This document shows, piece after piece, positions 9,260-17,178 of a stretch of 64,000 nucleotides of DNA. Below the pieces are notes generated by a model. That model did no database searches and had not been told where the DNA came from. It worked only from the letters and a program-made list of their open reading frames with translations. The position numbers were made by a program, and so were the translations under genes. Position 1 is the first letter of the stretch, and the number at the start of each line of letters is the position of its first letter. The DNA comes from Aequorivita lipolytica (GTDB taxonomy: Bacteria > Bacteroidota > Bacteroidia > Flavobacteriales > Flavobacteriaceae): positions 62,001 to 126,000 of the forward strand of contig NZ_VORU01000004.1 in assembly GCF_007997135.1 (NCBI RefSeq), in the 5' to 3' direction.

Positions 9260-10042
9260 ATGAATAAAGCAAACTCCATATTATTAAATACTAAATCATT
9301 TTTTGCTGAAATAGGCGATATGACTTTATTTGCTGGACGCTTTTTTAGGGAAGTGTTCAGTCCGCCATTTGAATTTAAGGAACTGCTTCGCCAATGTTAT
9401 AATATGGGCAATCGTTCTTTTTTATTGGTGAGTGTTACTGGGTTTATTTTAGGACTTGTGTTCACGCTACAGTCGCGACCCACTTTGATGCAGTTTGGTG
9501 CACAATCCTGGATGGCCTCCATGGTGAGTCTTTCCATTGTTCGCGAAATTGGGCCTGTAATAATAGCTCTTATCTGTGCTGGGCGAATTGGTTCGGGAAT
9601 TGGTGCAGAGCTCGGCTCTATGCGCGTTACAGAACAAATTGATGCAATGGAAGTTTCTGGCACCAACCCATTTAAATATTTGGTTATTACCCGTGTTGTG
9701 GCCACAACATTAATGTTGCCATTGTTGATAATTATGGGCGATGCCATCGCTCTTTTGGGTTCTGCCATTGTTGAAAACTTAAAAGGTGATGTTTCCTTTT
9801 TGCTCTATTTCAATCAGGTTTTTGATGCCTTAAAGTTCACCGATTTACTACCTGCAACGGTAAAATCTGTTTTCTTTGGCTTTGCCATTGGGATAGTGGG
9901 ATGTTATAAGGGATATAATTGTGCCAAAGGAACGGTAGGGGTAGGAGAGGCGTCAAATTCTGCTGTGGTCACTATTTCGATGCTGCTGTTTATTATTGAT
10001 TTTATCGCCGTTTTTGTAACCGATATATTTTTTGAAATATAA
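9260..10042 (+). CDS. mlaE: MlaE-family ABC permease
   Basis: 260 residues from the ATG at 9260; an in-frame TTG at 9239 could extend it by seven residues but is less likely. Five or six membrane helices are visible, with family motifs GFILGLVFTLQ, REIGPVIIALICAGRIGSG and TEQIDAMEVSGTNP (the conserved E-x-D-A-x-x-x-x-G-x-x-P coupling motif of MlaE/TGD1 permeases). MlaE with MlaF and MlaD moves phospholipids between the outer and inner membranes to keep outer-membrane asymmetry. The next gene's ATG directly abuts the stop codon, so mlaE-mlaF-mlaD form one operon. MlaB, MlaC and MlaA homologues are not in this window. Confidence 0.93.
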   Translation: MNKANSILLNTKSFFAEIGDMTLFAGRFFREVFSPPFEFKELLRQCYNMGNRSFLLVSVTGFILGLVFTLQSRPTLMQFGAQSWMASMVSLSIVREIGPVIIALICAGRIGSGIGAELGSMRVTEQIDAMEVSGTNPFKYLVITRVVATTLMLPLLIIMGDAIALLGSAIVENLKGDVSFLLYFNQVFDALKFTDLLPATVKSVFFGFAIGIVGCYKGYNCAKGTVGVGEASNSAVVTISMLLFIIDFIAVFVTDIFFEI

Positions 10043-10795
10043 ATGAATTCAGAAAAAAACATAAAGCCCGTACTAGAGTTAAAGAATCTGAAAAAAAGTT
10101 TTGGAGATAACGAAGTGCTCAAAGGTTTCAACCTTAAACTTTTTGAAGGGGAAAACTTGGTAATTATGGGAAAGTCAGGTTCTGGAAAATCGGTAATGGT
10201 AAAATGTCTGGTGGGTCTCATTCAGCCGGATAGTGGCAGTATTACCATTAAAGATCAAGATATTATTACGATGGGGCAAACGGAACTGGATGTTCTTAGA
10301 ACCGAAATAGGTTTTCTTTTTCAAGGAAGTGCGCTCTATGATTCCATGACCGTTCGGGAAAATCTGGAATTTCCACTGCGGCGCCATAAAGATAAAATTG
10401 AAAATTTTCAAGGAACCGAAATTTTGGTAAAGGAAGCTTTGGAGAACGTAGGGCTATTAAACGCTATAGATTTGATGCCCGCAGAACTTTCGGGCGGAAT
10501 GCAACGGCGGGTTGCTTTGGCGCGAGCGTTAATATTGAAACCAAAAATAATTATGTATGACGAGCCAACAACGGGTTTGGACCCAATCACGGCAAAGGAA
10601 ATTATTGAGTTAATGCGAAATATTCAAGAAAAATATCAAACCTCCTCACTTATTATCACGCACGATGTGGATTGTGCACGTGTAATTTCAAACCGAATGA
10701 TTTTGTTGGTGGATGGAATTAATTATGCCGAAGGAACTTTCGAAGAGCTTTCAAATTCGAGCGATCCACAAGTACAGGCATTCTTTAAAAACTAA
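10043..10795 (+). CDS. mlaF: MlaF-family ABC transporter ATP-binding protein
   Basis: 250 residues. Walker A GKSGSGKSVMVKCL lies near 45, the Q-loop GFLFQGSALYDSM near 90, the signature ELSGGMQRRVALARAL near 150, Walker B KIIMYDEPTTGLDP near 172 and the H-loop THD near 206. The FQGSALYDSMTV and GMQRRVALARAL wording is typical of MlaF rather than of drug or amino-acid importers. It powers the MlaE permease at the inner membrane. The gene abuts mlaE, and mlaD begins 3 bp after its stop, which suggests tight translational coupling. Confidence 0.93.
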   Translation: MNSEKNIKPVLELKNLKKSFGDNEVLKGFNLKLFEGENLVIMGKSGSGKSVMVKCLVGLIQPDSGSITIKDQDIITMGQTELDVLRTEIGFLFQGSALYDSMTVRENLEFPLRRHKDKIENFQGTEILVKEALENVGLLNAIDLMPAELSGGMQRRVALARALILKPKIIMYDEPTTGLDPITAKEIIELMRNIQEKYQTSSLIITHDVDCARVISNRMILLVDGINYAEGTFEELSNSSDPQVQAFFKN

Positions 10796-10798
10796 ATT

Positions 10799-11785
10799 AT
10801 GGGAAAATCAAATTCACAAAATATAAAGGTCGGCGTTTTTGTTGTTGTTGGCACAATACTTCTTATAGCAGCACTTTATTTTATTGGAAGCAAGCAGCAA
10901 ATGTTCAGTAAAAATATTGATATCTACGCTACATTCACAGACGTCAATGGCTTAACCTTGGGTAATAACGTGCGCTACTCCGGAATAAATGTGGGGACGG
11001 TAACTGGGATCGAAATGAAAGAAGTGGGCAAGATTACTATCGAAATGTCGGTGGAAGAAAAATCCGCTCATTTTATAAAAAAAGATGCCATTGCATCTAT
11101 CAGTTCTGATGGTTTGGTAGGGAGCATGGTGGTAAATATCGAACCTGGAAACGAACAGAAAGAAGCGACCGTCGTGTCTGGAGATTTTATTCAGTCTTAC
11201 AACGGCGTTAGCACTGCCGATATGATGAAGACTTTGAATGAAACCAATGAAAATATTGCTTTATTATCTGCGGATTTGTTGAAGATAACAAATCAAATTG
11301 TTGAAGGCAAAGGTACTTTGGGCGCATTGGTAAGCGATAGTTTGATGGCGAAAGATATAACACAATCTGCACGAGAGCTCAAAAAGATGACTTCGGGAGC
11401 TACCGAGGTAATTTCTCGAATCAATTCCATTATCTCAAAAATAAATTATGATGAAAGTGCTGCAGCCTTACTTTTAAGCGATACTGTTTCGAAAAACCAA
11501 ATCCAAAAAGTATTTGGCAATCTTGAAAGATCCAGTGATAATATCAATGAAGTAACTAAAAGCTTGGATGAATATATCAAGGAAATAAAATCTGGAAAAG
11601 GAACTTTGAATTACGTTACACAAGATGAAGCTCTGGTCAAAAATATTGACTCTACAATGATTAACATAAAAGAAGCTTCCGAGAAATTGAATGAAAATAT
11701 GGAAGCTCTTAAGCACAACTTTCTTTTCCGAGGTTATTTTAGAAAGCTTGAGCGACAGGAAAAAAGAGAAGCCAAGGAAAACTGA
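10799..11785 (+). CDS. mlaD: MlaD-family (MCE domain) lipid-transport protein
   Basis: 328 residues with one N-terminal membrane helix (about 10-29, GVFVVVGTILLIAALYFIG). An MCE domain follows at about 38-115, with FTDVNGLTLGNNVRYSGINVG and SSDGLVGSMVVNIEPG. The rest is a long helical region with heptad character to the end (ITNQIVEGKGTLGALVSD, later KSGKGTLNYV). MCE proteins form hexameric rings that bind lipids in the periplasm; the helical part may form the tube. This is longer than E. coli MlaD (183 aa) and closer to the single-MCE needle-like proteins of other phyla. It is the last gene of the mla operon; the Crp/Fnr gene begins 49 bp later. Confidence 0.9.
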   Translation: MGKSNSQNIKVGVFVVVGTILLIAALYFIGSKQQMFSKNIDIYATFTDVNGLTLGNNVRYSGINVGTVTGIEMKEVGKITIEMSVEEKSAHFIKKDAIASISSDGLVGSMVVNIEPGNEQKEATVVSGDFIQSYNGVSTADMMKTLNETNENIALLSADLLKITNQIVEGKGTLGALVSDSLMAKDITQSARELKKMTSGATEVISRINSIISKINYDESAAALLLSDTVSKNQIQKVFGNLERSSDNINEVTKSLDEYIKEIKSGKGTLNYVTQDEALVKNIDSTMINIKEASEKLNENMEALKHNFLFRGYFRKLERQEKREAKEN

Positions 11786-11833
11786 CTTAAAAGTGGTATT
11801 TTCGTTCTTTAAAACCAACCAAAAAATTGTTGC

Positions 11834-12466
11834 ATGCTCAATTATTTAAAAGAAAATTTCACCAATATTTTTGAAGACGCCTTAATTGAGGAGATAATAG
11901 AAGTTGGCACCTTAAAAGAAGTAAAAGAAGGCGAAAAATTAATAGAAATAGGTGATTATGTGCGGTCTATGCCTTTGCTGATTTCTGGGGCGATAAAAAT
12001 TTTGAGGGAAGACGAAGATGGCGACGAATTATTGCTCTATTTTTTAGAACGTGGCGACACCTGCGCAATGACTTTAACTTGCTGTTTGGGCCAGACCAAA
12101 AGTGAAATACGCGCTGTTGCAGAACTTGACACAACATTGATTATGATACCCATCCAAAAAATGGAAGAGTGGACGGGCAAGTACAAGAGCTGGCGCAATT
12201 TTGTGTTCCAAAGTTACCACGAACGCTTAACGGAAATGCTTGAAACCATTGATAGTATTGCTTTTTATAATATGGACGAGCGCTTGGTAAAATACCTTCA
12301 GAACAAAAAAAAGGTGACTAATGATTCCTTGATTAATTCTACTCATCAAGAAATAGCTTATGAACTTCATACTTCACGTGTTGTGGTTTCGCGTTTATTA
12401 AAAAAACTGGAATCACTTGGTAAAATTGAACTTTATCGAAATAGTATTAAGATAGTTTCGCTTTAA
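11834..12466 (+). CDS. Crp/Fnr family transcriptional regulator
   Basis: 210 residues. The cyclic-nucleotide-type beta-roll sensor is at about 20-115, the dimer helix at about 120-145 and the winged helix-turn-helix at about 150-210. The recognition helix SRVVVSRLLKKLE (181-193) keeps Ser186 and Arg187 of FNR-type helices, but the position of FNR Glu209 is Val183, so its DNA target should differ from TGA-type half-sites. There is no N-terminal FNR iron-sulfur Cys cluster. A central CAMTLTCC stretch (Cys77, Cys83, Cys84) might instead sense redox state. A GTAAC-N4-GTTAC palindrome begins 38 bp after its stop codon, in front of the peroxiredoxin gene. I infer that this protein binds the GTAAC class of boxes. 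Confidence 0.9.
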   Translation: MLNYLKENFTNIFEDALIEEIIEVGTLKEVKEGEKLIEIGDYVRSMPLLISGAIKILREDEDGDELLLYFLERGDTCAMTLTCCLGQTKSEIRAVAELDTTLIMIPIQKMEEWTGKYKSWRNFVFQSYHERLTEMLETIDSIAFYNMDERLVKYLQNKKKVTNDSLINSTHQEIAYELHTSRVVVSRLLKKLESLGKIELYRNSIKIVSL

Positions 12467-12503
12467 TTTCTAGATTCAAGTTTTCCATAATTCTGGTTAA
12501 AGT

Positions 12504-12547
12504 GTAACTTTTGTTACTGCCAAACGTATTTTCTTGGGGTATCTTTA
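12504..12547 (+). promoter_or_regulatory. GTAAC-N4-GTTAC operator with -7-like element before the peroxiredoxin gene
   Basis: A perfect palindrome, GTAAC-TTTT-GTTAC, at 12504-12517. From the first base of its inner 12-mer (12505) to the -7-like TATCTTTA (12540-12547, one mismatch) is exactly 35 bp, the spacing seen at the other boxes. The peroxiredoxin ATG is at 12573. The palindrome centre falls close to -41.5 relative to the predicted transcript start, the class II position for CRP/FNR activators. Confidence 0.65.
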
Positions 12548-12572
12548 TACTTCAAAATTATAGAGATATATT

Positions 12573-13232
12573 ATGGAAAATCAAGAATTTATAGAAATTA
12601 CATCAATGCCAAGAATCGGTGATAATGCGCCAGATTTTACAGCAAAGACTACAAAGGGTGATATTAAACTTTCAGATTTTGCGAAAGACAAATGGATTGT
12701 GATGTTTTCGCACCCGGCAGATTTTACACCTGTTTGCACCACAGAAATGAGCGGTTTCGCAATCCGCAAACCCGAATTTGACGCCTTTAATACTGAACTT
12801 TTGGGATTGAGTATAGACAGTATTCACTCTCATTTGGCATGGGTAAACAATGTGCGCGAAAAAACAGGAGTTTATTTTGACTTCCCAATTATTGCAGATA
12901 TTGATATGAAGGTTTCTAAACTCTATGGGATGTTACAGCCCAACGAAAGTGAAACCGCGGCGGTTAGAGCCGTTTTCTTTATAGATCCAAAAAAGAAAAT
13001 TAGGTTGATTATGTATTATCCGCTAAATGTGGGTAGAAATATGGATGAAATTTTAAGAGCGCTAGAAGCCTTGCAAACCTCAGATGAATTTGGCGTTGCA
13101 ATGCCTTTAGATTGGAAAAAAGGAGATAAAGTTATTGTTCCGCCACCAAAAACATTACAAGAAATGGAAGACCGTTTAAATGACGATTCCCTAGAAAAAA
13201 TTGATTTTTATTTGGCTAAAAAATCGCTTTAA
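12573..13232 (+). CDS. Peroxiredoxin (Prx6-type, AhpC/TSA family)
   Basis: 219 residues. The peroxidatic motif SHPADFTPVCTTE has its Cys at about residue 50, in the P-x-x-x-T/S-x-x-C form. A long C-terminal domain is present (VPPPKTLQEMEDRLND), as in the Prx6 subfamily. It reduces hydrogen peroxide and organic hydroperoxides in the cytoplasm. DKWIVMFSHPADFTP and WVNNVREKTG are family hallmarks. No obvious resolving Cys is seen, which suggests a one-Cys mechanism. It is probably the first gene of an operon with the cytochrome c/DUF3365 lipoprotein 24 bp downstream, and sits behind a GTAAC-type operator. Confidence 0.93.
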   Translation: MENQEFIEITSMPRIGDNAPDFTAKTTKGDIKLSDFAKDKWIVMFSHPADFTPVCTTEMSGFAIRKPEFDAFNTELLGLSIDSIHSHLAWVNNVREKTGVYFDFPIIADIDMKVSKLYGMLQPNESETAAVRAVFFIDPKKKIRLIMYYPLNVGRNMDEILRALEALQTSDEFGVAMPLDWKKGDKVIVPPPKTLQEMEDRLNDDSLEKIDFYLAKKSL

Positions 13233-13256
13233 TAATACAACCTAAAAAGTAAACTC

Positions 13257-14312
13257 ATGAAAATAATTGCATTAGCTATCTTGGGAAGCATCTTATTTGC
13301 TTGCAATACGCATACAAAAGAAAAGTATTCCAGCATTGAAAATGATTCTAAGAATTTGGCATTGGCCGAATATCAAGAGCATCCGGGGAAGAAATTGATG
13401 GAGAACAATTGTTACGTTTGCCACAATCCAAAAACTTCACAAGAAGAAATGATGGCACCGCCCATGATAGCTGTAAAGATGCATTATATTACTGAGGACA
13501 CTTCCAAAGAAGAATTTATAGATGCAATGGTTGATTGGTCTAAAAAACCTTCTGAAGAAAAATCTAAAATGCCTGGAGCTATTAAGAAATTCGGATTGAT
13601 GCCTTATCAATTCTTCCCAGAGAAAACCATTCGGGAAATTGCAGAATATATGTTTGATTATGAAGTGGAAGAGCCAGAATGGTTTCAAGCACATTATAAT
13701 GAAATGCACGGTGACAATCCAAAAATGAAAGGTAAAATGGGCGAAGGAAAAGGAATGGGAAAGGGAAAAGGAATGATGAAAGGAAAAGGAATGATGAAAG
13801 GAAATCAAACAGCCAATGCCCAGCAACCTACCCTTGAAGAGCGCGGAATGCAAATGGCCCAAACCACCAAAGCCGAATTGGGTAAAAACCTGATGGGACA
13901 AATACAAAAAAACGGAGTGATTGCCGCCCTAGATTTTTGTAACATCCAAGCCATGCCCATAACAGATAGTATGGCTACCGTTCATAAAGCGCACATTAAA
14001 AGGGTTACAGATAAACCTAGAAACCCAAATAACAAGGCGAATACTGCGGAATTGCTATACCTAGAAAATTTCAAAAAACAAGTTGCTGCAGGTGGCGAAG
14101 TGAAGCCAATTACAGTACAAATGGGTAACGAAACCGAATTTTATTACCCAATTGTAACTAATTCTATGTGTTTAAAATGCCACGGAACGCCCGGAAGGGA
14201 GTTAGAAACACTCACTTTGTCTAAAATTACAAAGCTTTATCCAGCCGATAAAGCTACAGGCTATACTGAAAATGAAGTGCGCGGAATTTGGAGCATAAGT
14301 TTCGAAAAATAG
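13257..14312 (+). CDS. Cytochrome c-DUF3365 (Tll0287-like) fusion lipoprotein
   Basis: 351 residues. The lipobox FAC-N gives lipidated Cys16. A first c-type haem site is CYVCH (52-56) in a monohaem cytochrome-like domain with downstream Met residues (MMAPPM). A low-complexity Met/Lys/Gly stretch at about 157-185 is built on repeats such as GKGMMKGKGMMKG. A Tll0287-like/DUF3365 domain covers about 190-350, with a second haem site CLKCH (305-309). DUF3365 domains are periplasmic haem sensor or redox domains. The Met/Lys-rich linker resembles copper- or haem-handling stretches, but that is speculation. It follows the peroxiredoxin by 24 bp and precedes the methyltransferase by 3 bp, so all three are likely co-transcribed. 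A role in periplasmic redox or peroxide handling is inferred from context. Confidence 0.82.
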   Translation: MKIIALAILGSILFACNTHTKEKYSSIENDSKNLALAEYQEHPGKKLMENNCYVCHNPKTSQEEMMAPPMIAVKMHYITEDTSKEEFIDAMVDWSKKPSEEKSKMPGAIKKFGLMPYQFFPEKTIREIAEYMFDYEVEEPEWFQAHYNEMHGDNPKMKGKMGEGKGMGKGKGMMKGKGMMKGNQTANAQQPTLEERGMQMAQTTKAELGKNLMGQIQKNGVIAALDFCNIQAMPITDSMATVHKAHIKRVTDKPRNPNNKANTAELLYLENFKKQVAAGGEVKPITVQMGNETEFYYPIVTNSMCLKCHGTPGRELETLTLSKITKLYPADKATGYTENEVRGIWSISFEK

Positions 14313-14315
14313 CCT

Positions 14316-14897
14316 ATGAATTATTACGAAACTTTTTGGAACCACAAATACCTCAGTGGCGAAACGGGTTGGGATATTGGCTATGTTTCAACGCCTTTAA
14401 AAGATTACATCGACCAACTTTCAGATAAAAATCTTAAAATATTGATTCCCGGAGGTGGTAACTCTTATGAAGCGGAATATCTTGTAAAAAATGGATTTTC
14501 AAATGTATTTGTGGTTGATATTTCTTCTATTCCCTTAGAAAACTTGGCTGAACGCGTTCCTTCCTTTCCAAAGGAAAATCTGTTGCATTCAGATTTTTTT
14601 GAATTGGAAGAAACATTCGACCTAATTTTAGAACAGACCTTCTTTTGTGCACTGGAGCCTTCACTTCGCGAGGATTATGTCAATAAAATGCATGAATTAC
14701 TAAAGCCTGAAGGTAAACTTATAGGACTTCTTTTCAATATTCCTTTAAATACTGACAAGCCACCTTTTGGAGGAAACAGAAATGAATATATTTCACTTTT
14801 TGAAGAAAAATTCAAAATAGAAAAAATGGAAACTGCGTACAATTCCATTCCAGAAAGGGAAGGAAACGAGCTATTCTTTAAACTTAGAAAGCAATAG
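14316..14897 (+). CDS. TPMT-family SAM-dependent methyltransferase
   Basis: 193 residues that open with WNHKYLSGETGWDIG, the N-terminal signature of thiopurine/thiol S-methyltransferase-like enzymes. SAM-binding motif I is ILIPGGGNSYEAEYL (in this family GGG replaces GxGxG), then VVDIS, and DLILEQTFFCAL is a TPMT-type motif IV. The family methylates thiols, sulfide, selenium or tellurium compounds, or halides and thiocyanate. Its place next to CstB-like and SQR genes makes sulfide or thiol methylation attractive, but the substrate is not readable. It begins 3 bp after the cytochrome gene, so it is probably the last member of the peroxiredoxin operon. Confidence 0.85.
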   Translation: MNYYETFWNHKYLSGETGWDIGYVSTPLKDYIDQLSDKNLKILIPGGGNSYEAEYLVKNGFSNVFVVDISSIPLENLAERVPSFPKENLLHSDFFELEETFDLILEQTFFCALEPSLREDYVNKMHELLKPEGKLIGLLFNIPLNTDKPPFGGNRNEYISLFEEKFKIEKMETAYNSIPEREGNELFFKLRKQ

Positions 14898-14974
14898 TTT
14901 TAAATTTTTGTTATAATCCTGCACAACATTTTAAGGTCTAAAAAGACTTTTATAAATTCATAAAAAATATAGTT

Positions 14975-16315
14975 ATGAAAATCAAACAATTTGAATATAA
15001 GCCACTTTCACATTTTTCATACGCCATTATCAGCGATGGAAAAATGGCTTTGGTTGATCCAGAAAGAAACCCAATACAGTATTATAAATATGCCGAAGAA
15101 AACGACGCAAAAATAGTTGCCGTTTTTGAAACGCATCCGCATGCCGATTTTGTGAGCTCGCATTTGCAAATTCATAATGAAACGGGTGCAAAATTATATT
15201 GCAGCAAAAAAACAGGTGCTGATTATCCCCATGTATCTTTTGATGATGGCGATGAGGTTACCATGGGAAACACCATTTTTAAGGCAATAAACACACCCGG
15301 ACATTCGCCAGACAGCGTGACGATTGTTGCCACAGAAGAGAATAAAACCGCTCTTTTTACGGGCGATACACTTTTCGTGGGAGATGTGGGCCGTCCCGAT
15401 TTACGTGAAAAGGCAGGCCATATGAAAGCCAAACGGGAGGATTTGGCAAAAATGATGTATAATACCATTCAAAATAAATTTACCCATTTACCAGATACTG
15501 CATACGTTTATCCCGCACACGGCGCAGGTTCGCTCTGTGGAAAAGGGATGAGCGAAGACGCTTCGTCTAGTACGCTTGGAAACGAGCGAATAGGAAATTG
15601 GGCGTTCAAAAAGCAAACGGAAGAACAATTTGTAAATCATTTGCTAGATTCCCAGCCTTTTATTCCGCACTATTTTGGGTATAATGTGGATGTAAATAAA
15701 AATGGCGCAAAAAATCTACGAACTGCTTTGGGTGAAATTGATTTTAAAATAGATGTCAATACTTCAAAAAATAATGCTTTGATAATTGATATTAGGGATG
15801 AAAGTGATTTTAAAAAGAATCATTTGCCCGGAAGTATAAATATTATGGCTATTTCTGAAACTGCCAAGTTTGAAACTTGGTTAGGATCCATTGTTCGTCC
15901 GAATGAAAAATTTCATTTGGTGGTAGATTCCATTGAAAATGCCGAAGCTATTCTTCACCGCACCGCCAAAATAGGTTACGAAGCAAATGTGGAATCCGTT
16001 TTCACCATTGATGATACTGATTTAGAAAAATCGATGGGCTTCAATTTGGAAGATTTTAAAAACAATACTAAAAATTATACTATTGTAGATATTCGCAATG
16101 AAAGCGAAGTTTCTGAAGGTAAAATTTTTGAGAAAGCAATTGCTATTCCGCTACATCAATTACGTGAAAATGCCAAGGAAATACCAACCAACAAACCAAT
16201 TGTTGTCCATTGTGCAGGCGGTTATCGCAGCACTGCGGGTGCAAGTATTCTTGAAAGGGAATTGAATGTGAAAAATGTTTTTGATCTAAGCGATGCCATA
16301 GAAGATTTTAAATAA
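14975..16315 (+). CDS. CstB-like persulfide dioxygenase-rhodanese fusion
   Basis: 446 residues, about the length I recall for staphylococcal CstB. The N-terminal MBL-fold persulfide dioxygenase has the metal motif THPHADF (near 54) and GDTLFVGDVGRPDL (near 130), the ETHE1 signature. A middle rhodanese-like domain (about 255-345) has no Cys at its loop and so is probably inactive. The C-terminal rhodanese has active-site loop VVHCAGGYRS with Cys413. Such enzymes oxidise persulfides made by SQR to sulfite or thiosulfate in the cytoplasm. No regulator box is seen in its 77-bp upstream gap. It converges on upp with stop codons directly abutting. The TauE-type exporter and SQR elsewhere in the window complete a sulfide-detoxification set. 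Confidence 0.9.
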   Translation: MKIKQFEYKPLSHFSYAIISDGKMALVDPERNPIQYYKYAEENDAKIVAVFETHPHADFVSSHLQIHNETGAKLYCSKKTGADYPHVSFDDGDEVTMGNTIFKAINTPGHSPDSVTIVATEENKTALFTGDTLFVGDVGRPDLREKAGHMKAKREDLAKMMYNTIQNKFTHLPDTAYVYPAHGAGSLCGKGMSEDASSSTLGNERIGNWAFKKQTEEQFVNHLLDSQPFIPHYFGYNVDVNKNGAKNLRTALGEIDFKIDVNTSKNNALIIDIRDESDFKKNHLPGSINIMAISETAKFETWLGSIVRPNEKFHLVVDSIENAEAILHRTAKIGYEANVESVFTIDDTDLEKSMGFNLEDFKNNTKNYTIVDIRNESEVSEGKIFEKAIAIPLHQLRENAKEIPTNKPIVVHCAGGYRSTAGASILERELNVKNVFDLSDAIEDFK

Positions 16316-16969
16316 TCATAGTTTTTCGCCAAAGGAAAGATCGCCCGCATCACCCAATCCCGGTATAATGTAGCCACGGCTATTTAAAGTGTCGTCCACC
16401 GCTGCAATCCAAAGATGTGTGTTTTCGGGAAAAACATTTTCTATGTATTCAATTCCAGGATTAGCCCCAATTATTGAAAGTATATGAATTTGTTTTGGAG
16501 CGCCGTGACTTTTAAATGCTTTAAGCACATTTTCCAAGGTTTTACCTGTAGCCAACATTGGGTCTGTTAGAACTAAAGTTTTGTTTTCAATGGAGGGTGA
16601 TGCCAAATAGTTTACAATTACTTCAAAGTCGTCACCGCCATCGGGATGATGCCTATATGCAGAAATAAAAGCATTTTCGGCTTTGTCGAAAAAATTCAGA
16701 ATGCCATTATGAAAGGGCAGTGCAGCCCGTAAAATGGAGCAAACCACCAAGTCATTTAGGGGCACGTGCATTTGTTTTTCTCCCAAAGGGGTTTTTACAA
16801 CTTCACTTTTATACTGCAAAGTTTTACTCATTTCATAACTGAGAATTTCACCGATGCGCTCAATGTTTTTTCGAAAGCGCATCGAGTCTTTTTGGATGGA
16901 AACATTGCGCATTTCCGAAACAAATTGGCTTAATACAGAATTTTGGTTGCTGAAGTCGTGAACAATCAT
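16316..16969 (-). CDS. upp: Uracil phosphoribosyltransferase
   Basis: 217 residues, the usual length for UPRT, which makes UMP from uracil and PRPP in pyrimidine salvage. The PRPP loop VLTDPMLATGKTL lies near 135 and the uracil-binding region RGYIIPGLGDAGD near the C-terminus. SILRAALPFHNGIL matches the conserved R-A-G/A-x-P region. It starts with ATG at 16969 and diverges from SQR across 209 bp that holds two regulator boxes, both oriented toward SQR. Its stop abuts the stop of the CstB-like gene. It is a housekeeping gene. Confidence 0.95.
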   Translation of the reverse strand: MIVHDFSNQNSVLSQFVSEMRNVSIQKDSMRFRKNIERIGEILSYEMSKTLQYKSEVVKTPLGEKQMHVPLNDLVVCSILRAALPFHNGILNFFDKAENAFISAYRHHPDGGDDFEVIVNYLASPSIENKTLVLTDPMLATGKTLENVLKAFKSHGAPKQIHILSIIGANPGIEYIENVFPENTHLWIAAVDDTLNSRGYIIPGLGDAGDLSFGEKL

Positions 16970-17046
16970 ATTTTTAAAAAGAATAAATACGAAGTTAAAA
17001 TTTCTTCCTTACGAACGGAATAATTCAGCATATTTTTTTTGTCTGT

Positions 17047-17090
17047 GTAACAAAAGTTACCGTCTTTCTTAATTAATAGTGACATTTTTG
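17047..17090 (+). promoter_or_regulatory. Upstream GTAAC-N4-GTTAC operator and -7-like element in the SQR promoter region
   Basis: A perfect palindrome, GTAAC-AAAA-GTTAC, at 17047-17060. CATTTTTG (one mismatch to TAnnTTTG) starts at 17083, 35 bp from the first base of the inner 12-mer. No -7 element lies at that spacing toward upp. The predicted transcript would start near 17097 and run through the second box at 17117. Confidence 0.58.
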
Positions 17091-17116
17091 AAATATCTAA
17101 GTGCTTCATTTCAATA

Positions 17117-17159
17117 TGATTATTATCATTTTTCAACCCTTTTCATTGAAGTAACTTAG
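17117..17159 (+). promoter_or_regulatory. Downstream FNR-like box TGATTATTATCA and -7-like element before SQR
   Basis: TGAT-TATT-ATCA at 17117-17128. TAACTTAG (one mismatch to TAnnTTTG) begins 35 bp from the first base of the box, at 17152. The SQR ATG is at 17179. This gives SQR two stacked promoters, one of each box class, so sulfide oxidation may answer to both regulators. Confidence 0.55.
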
Positions 17160-17178
17160 ACATCAAAACCTTCAAGAC

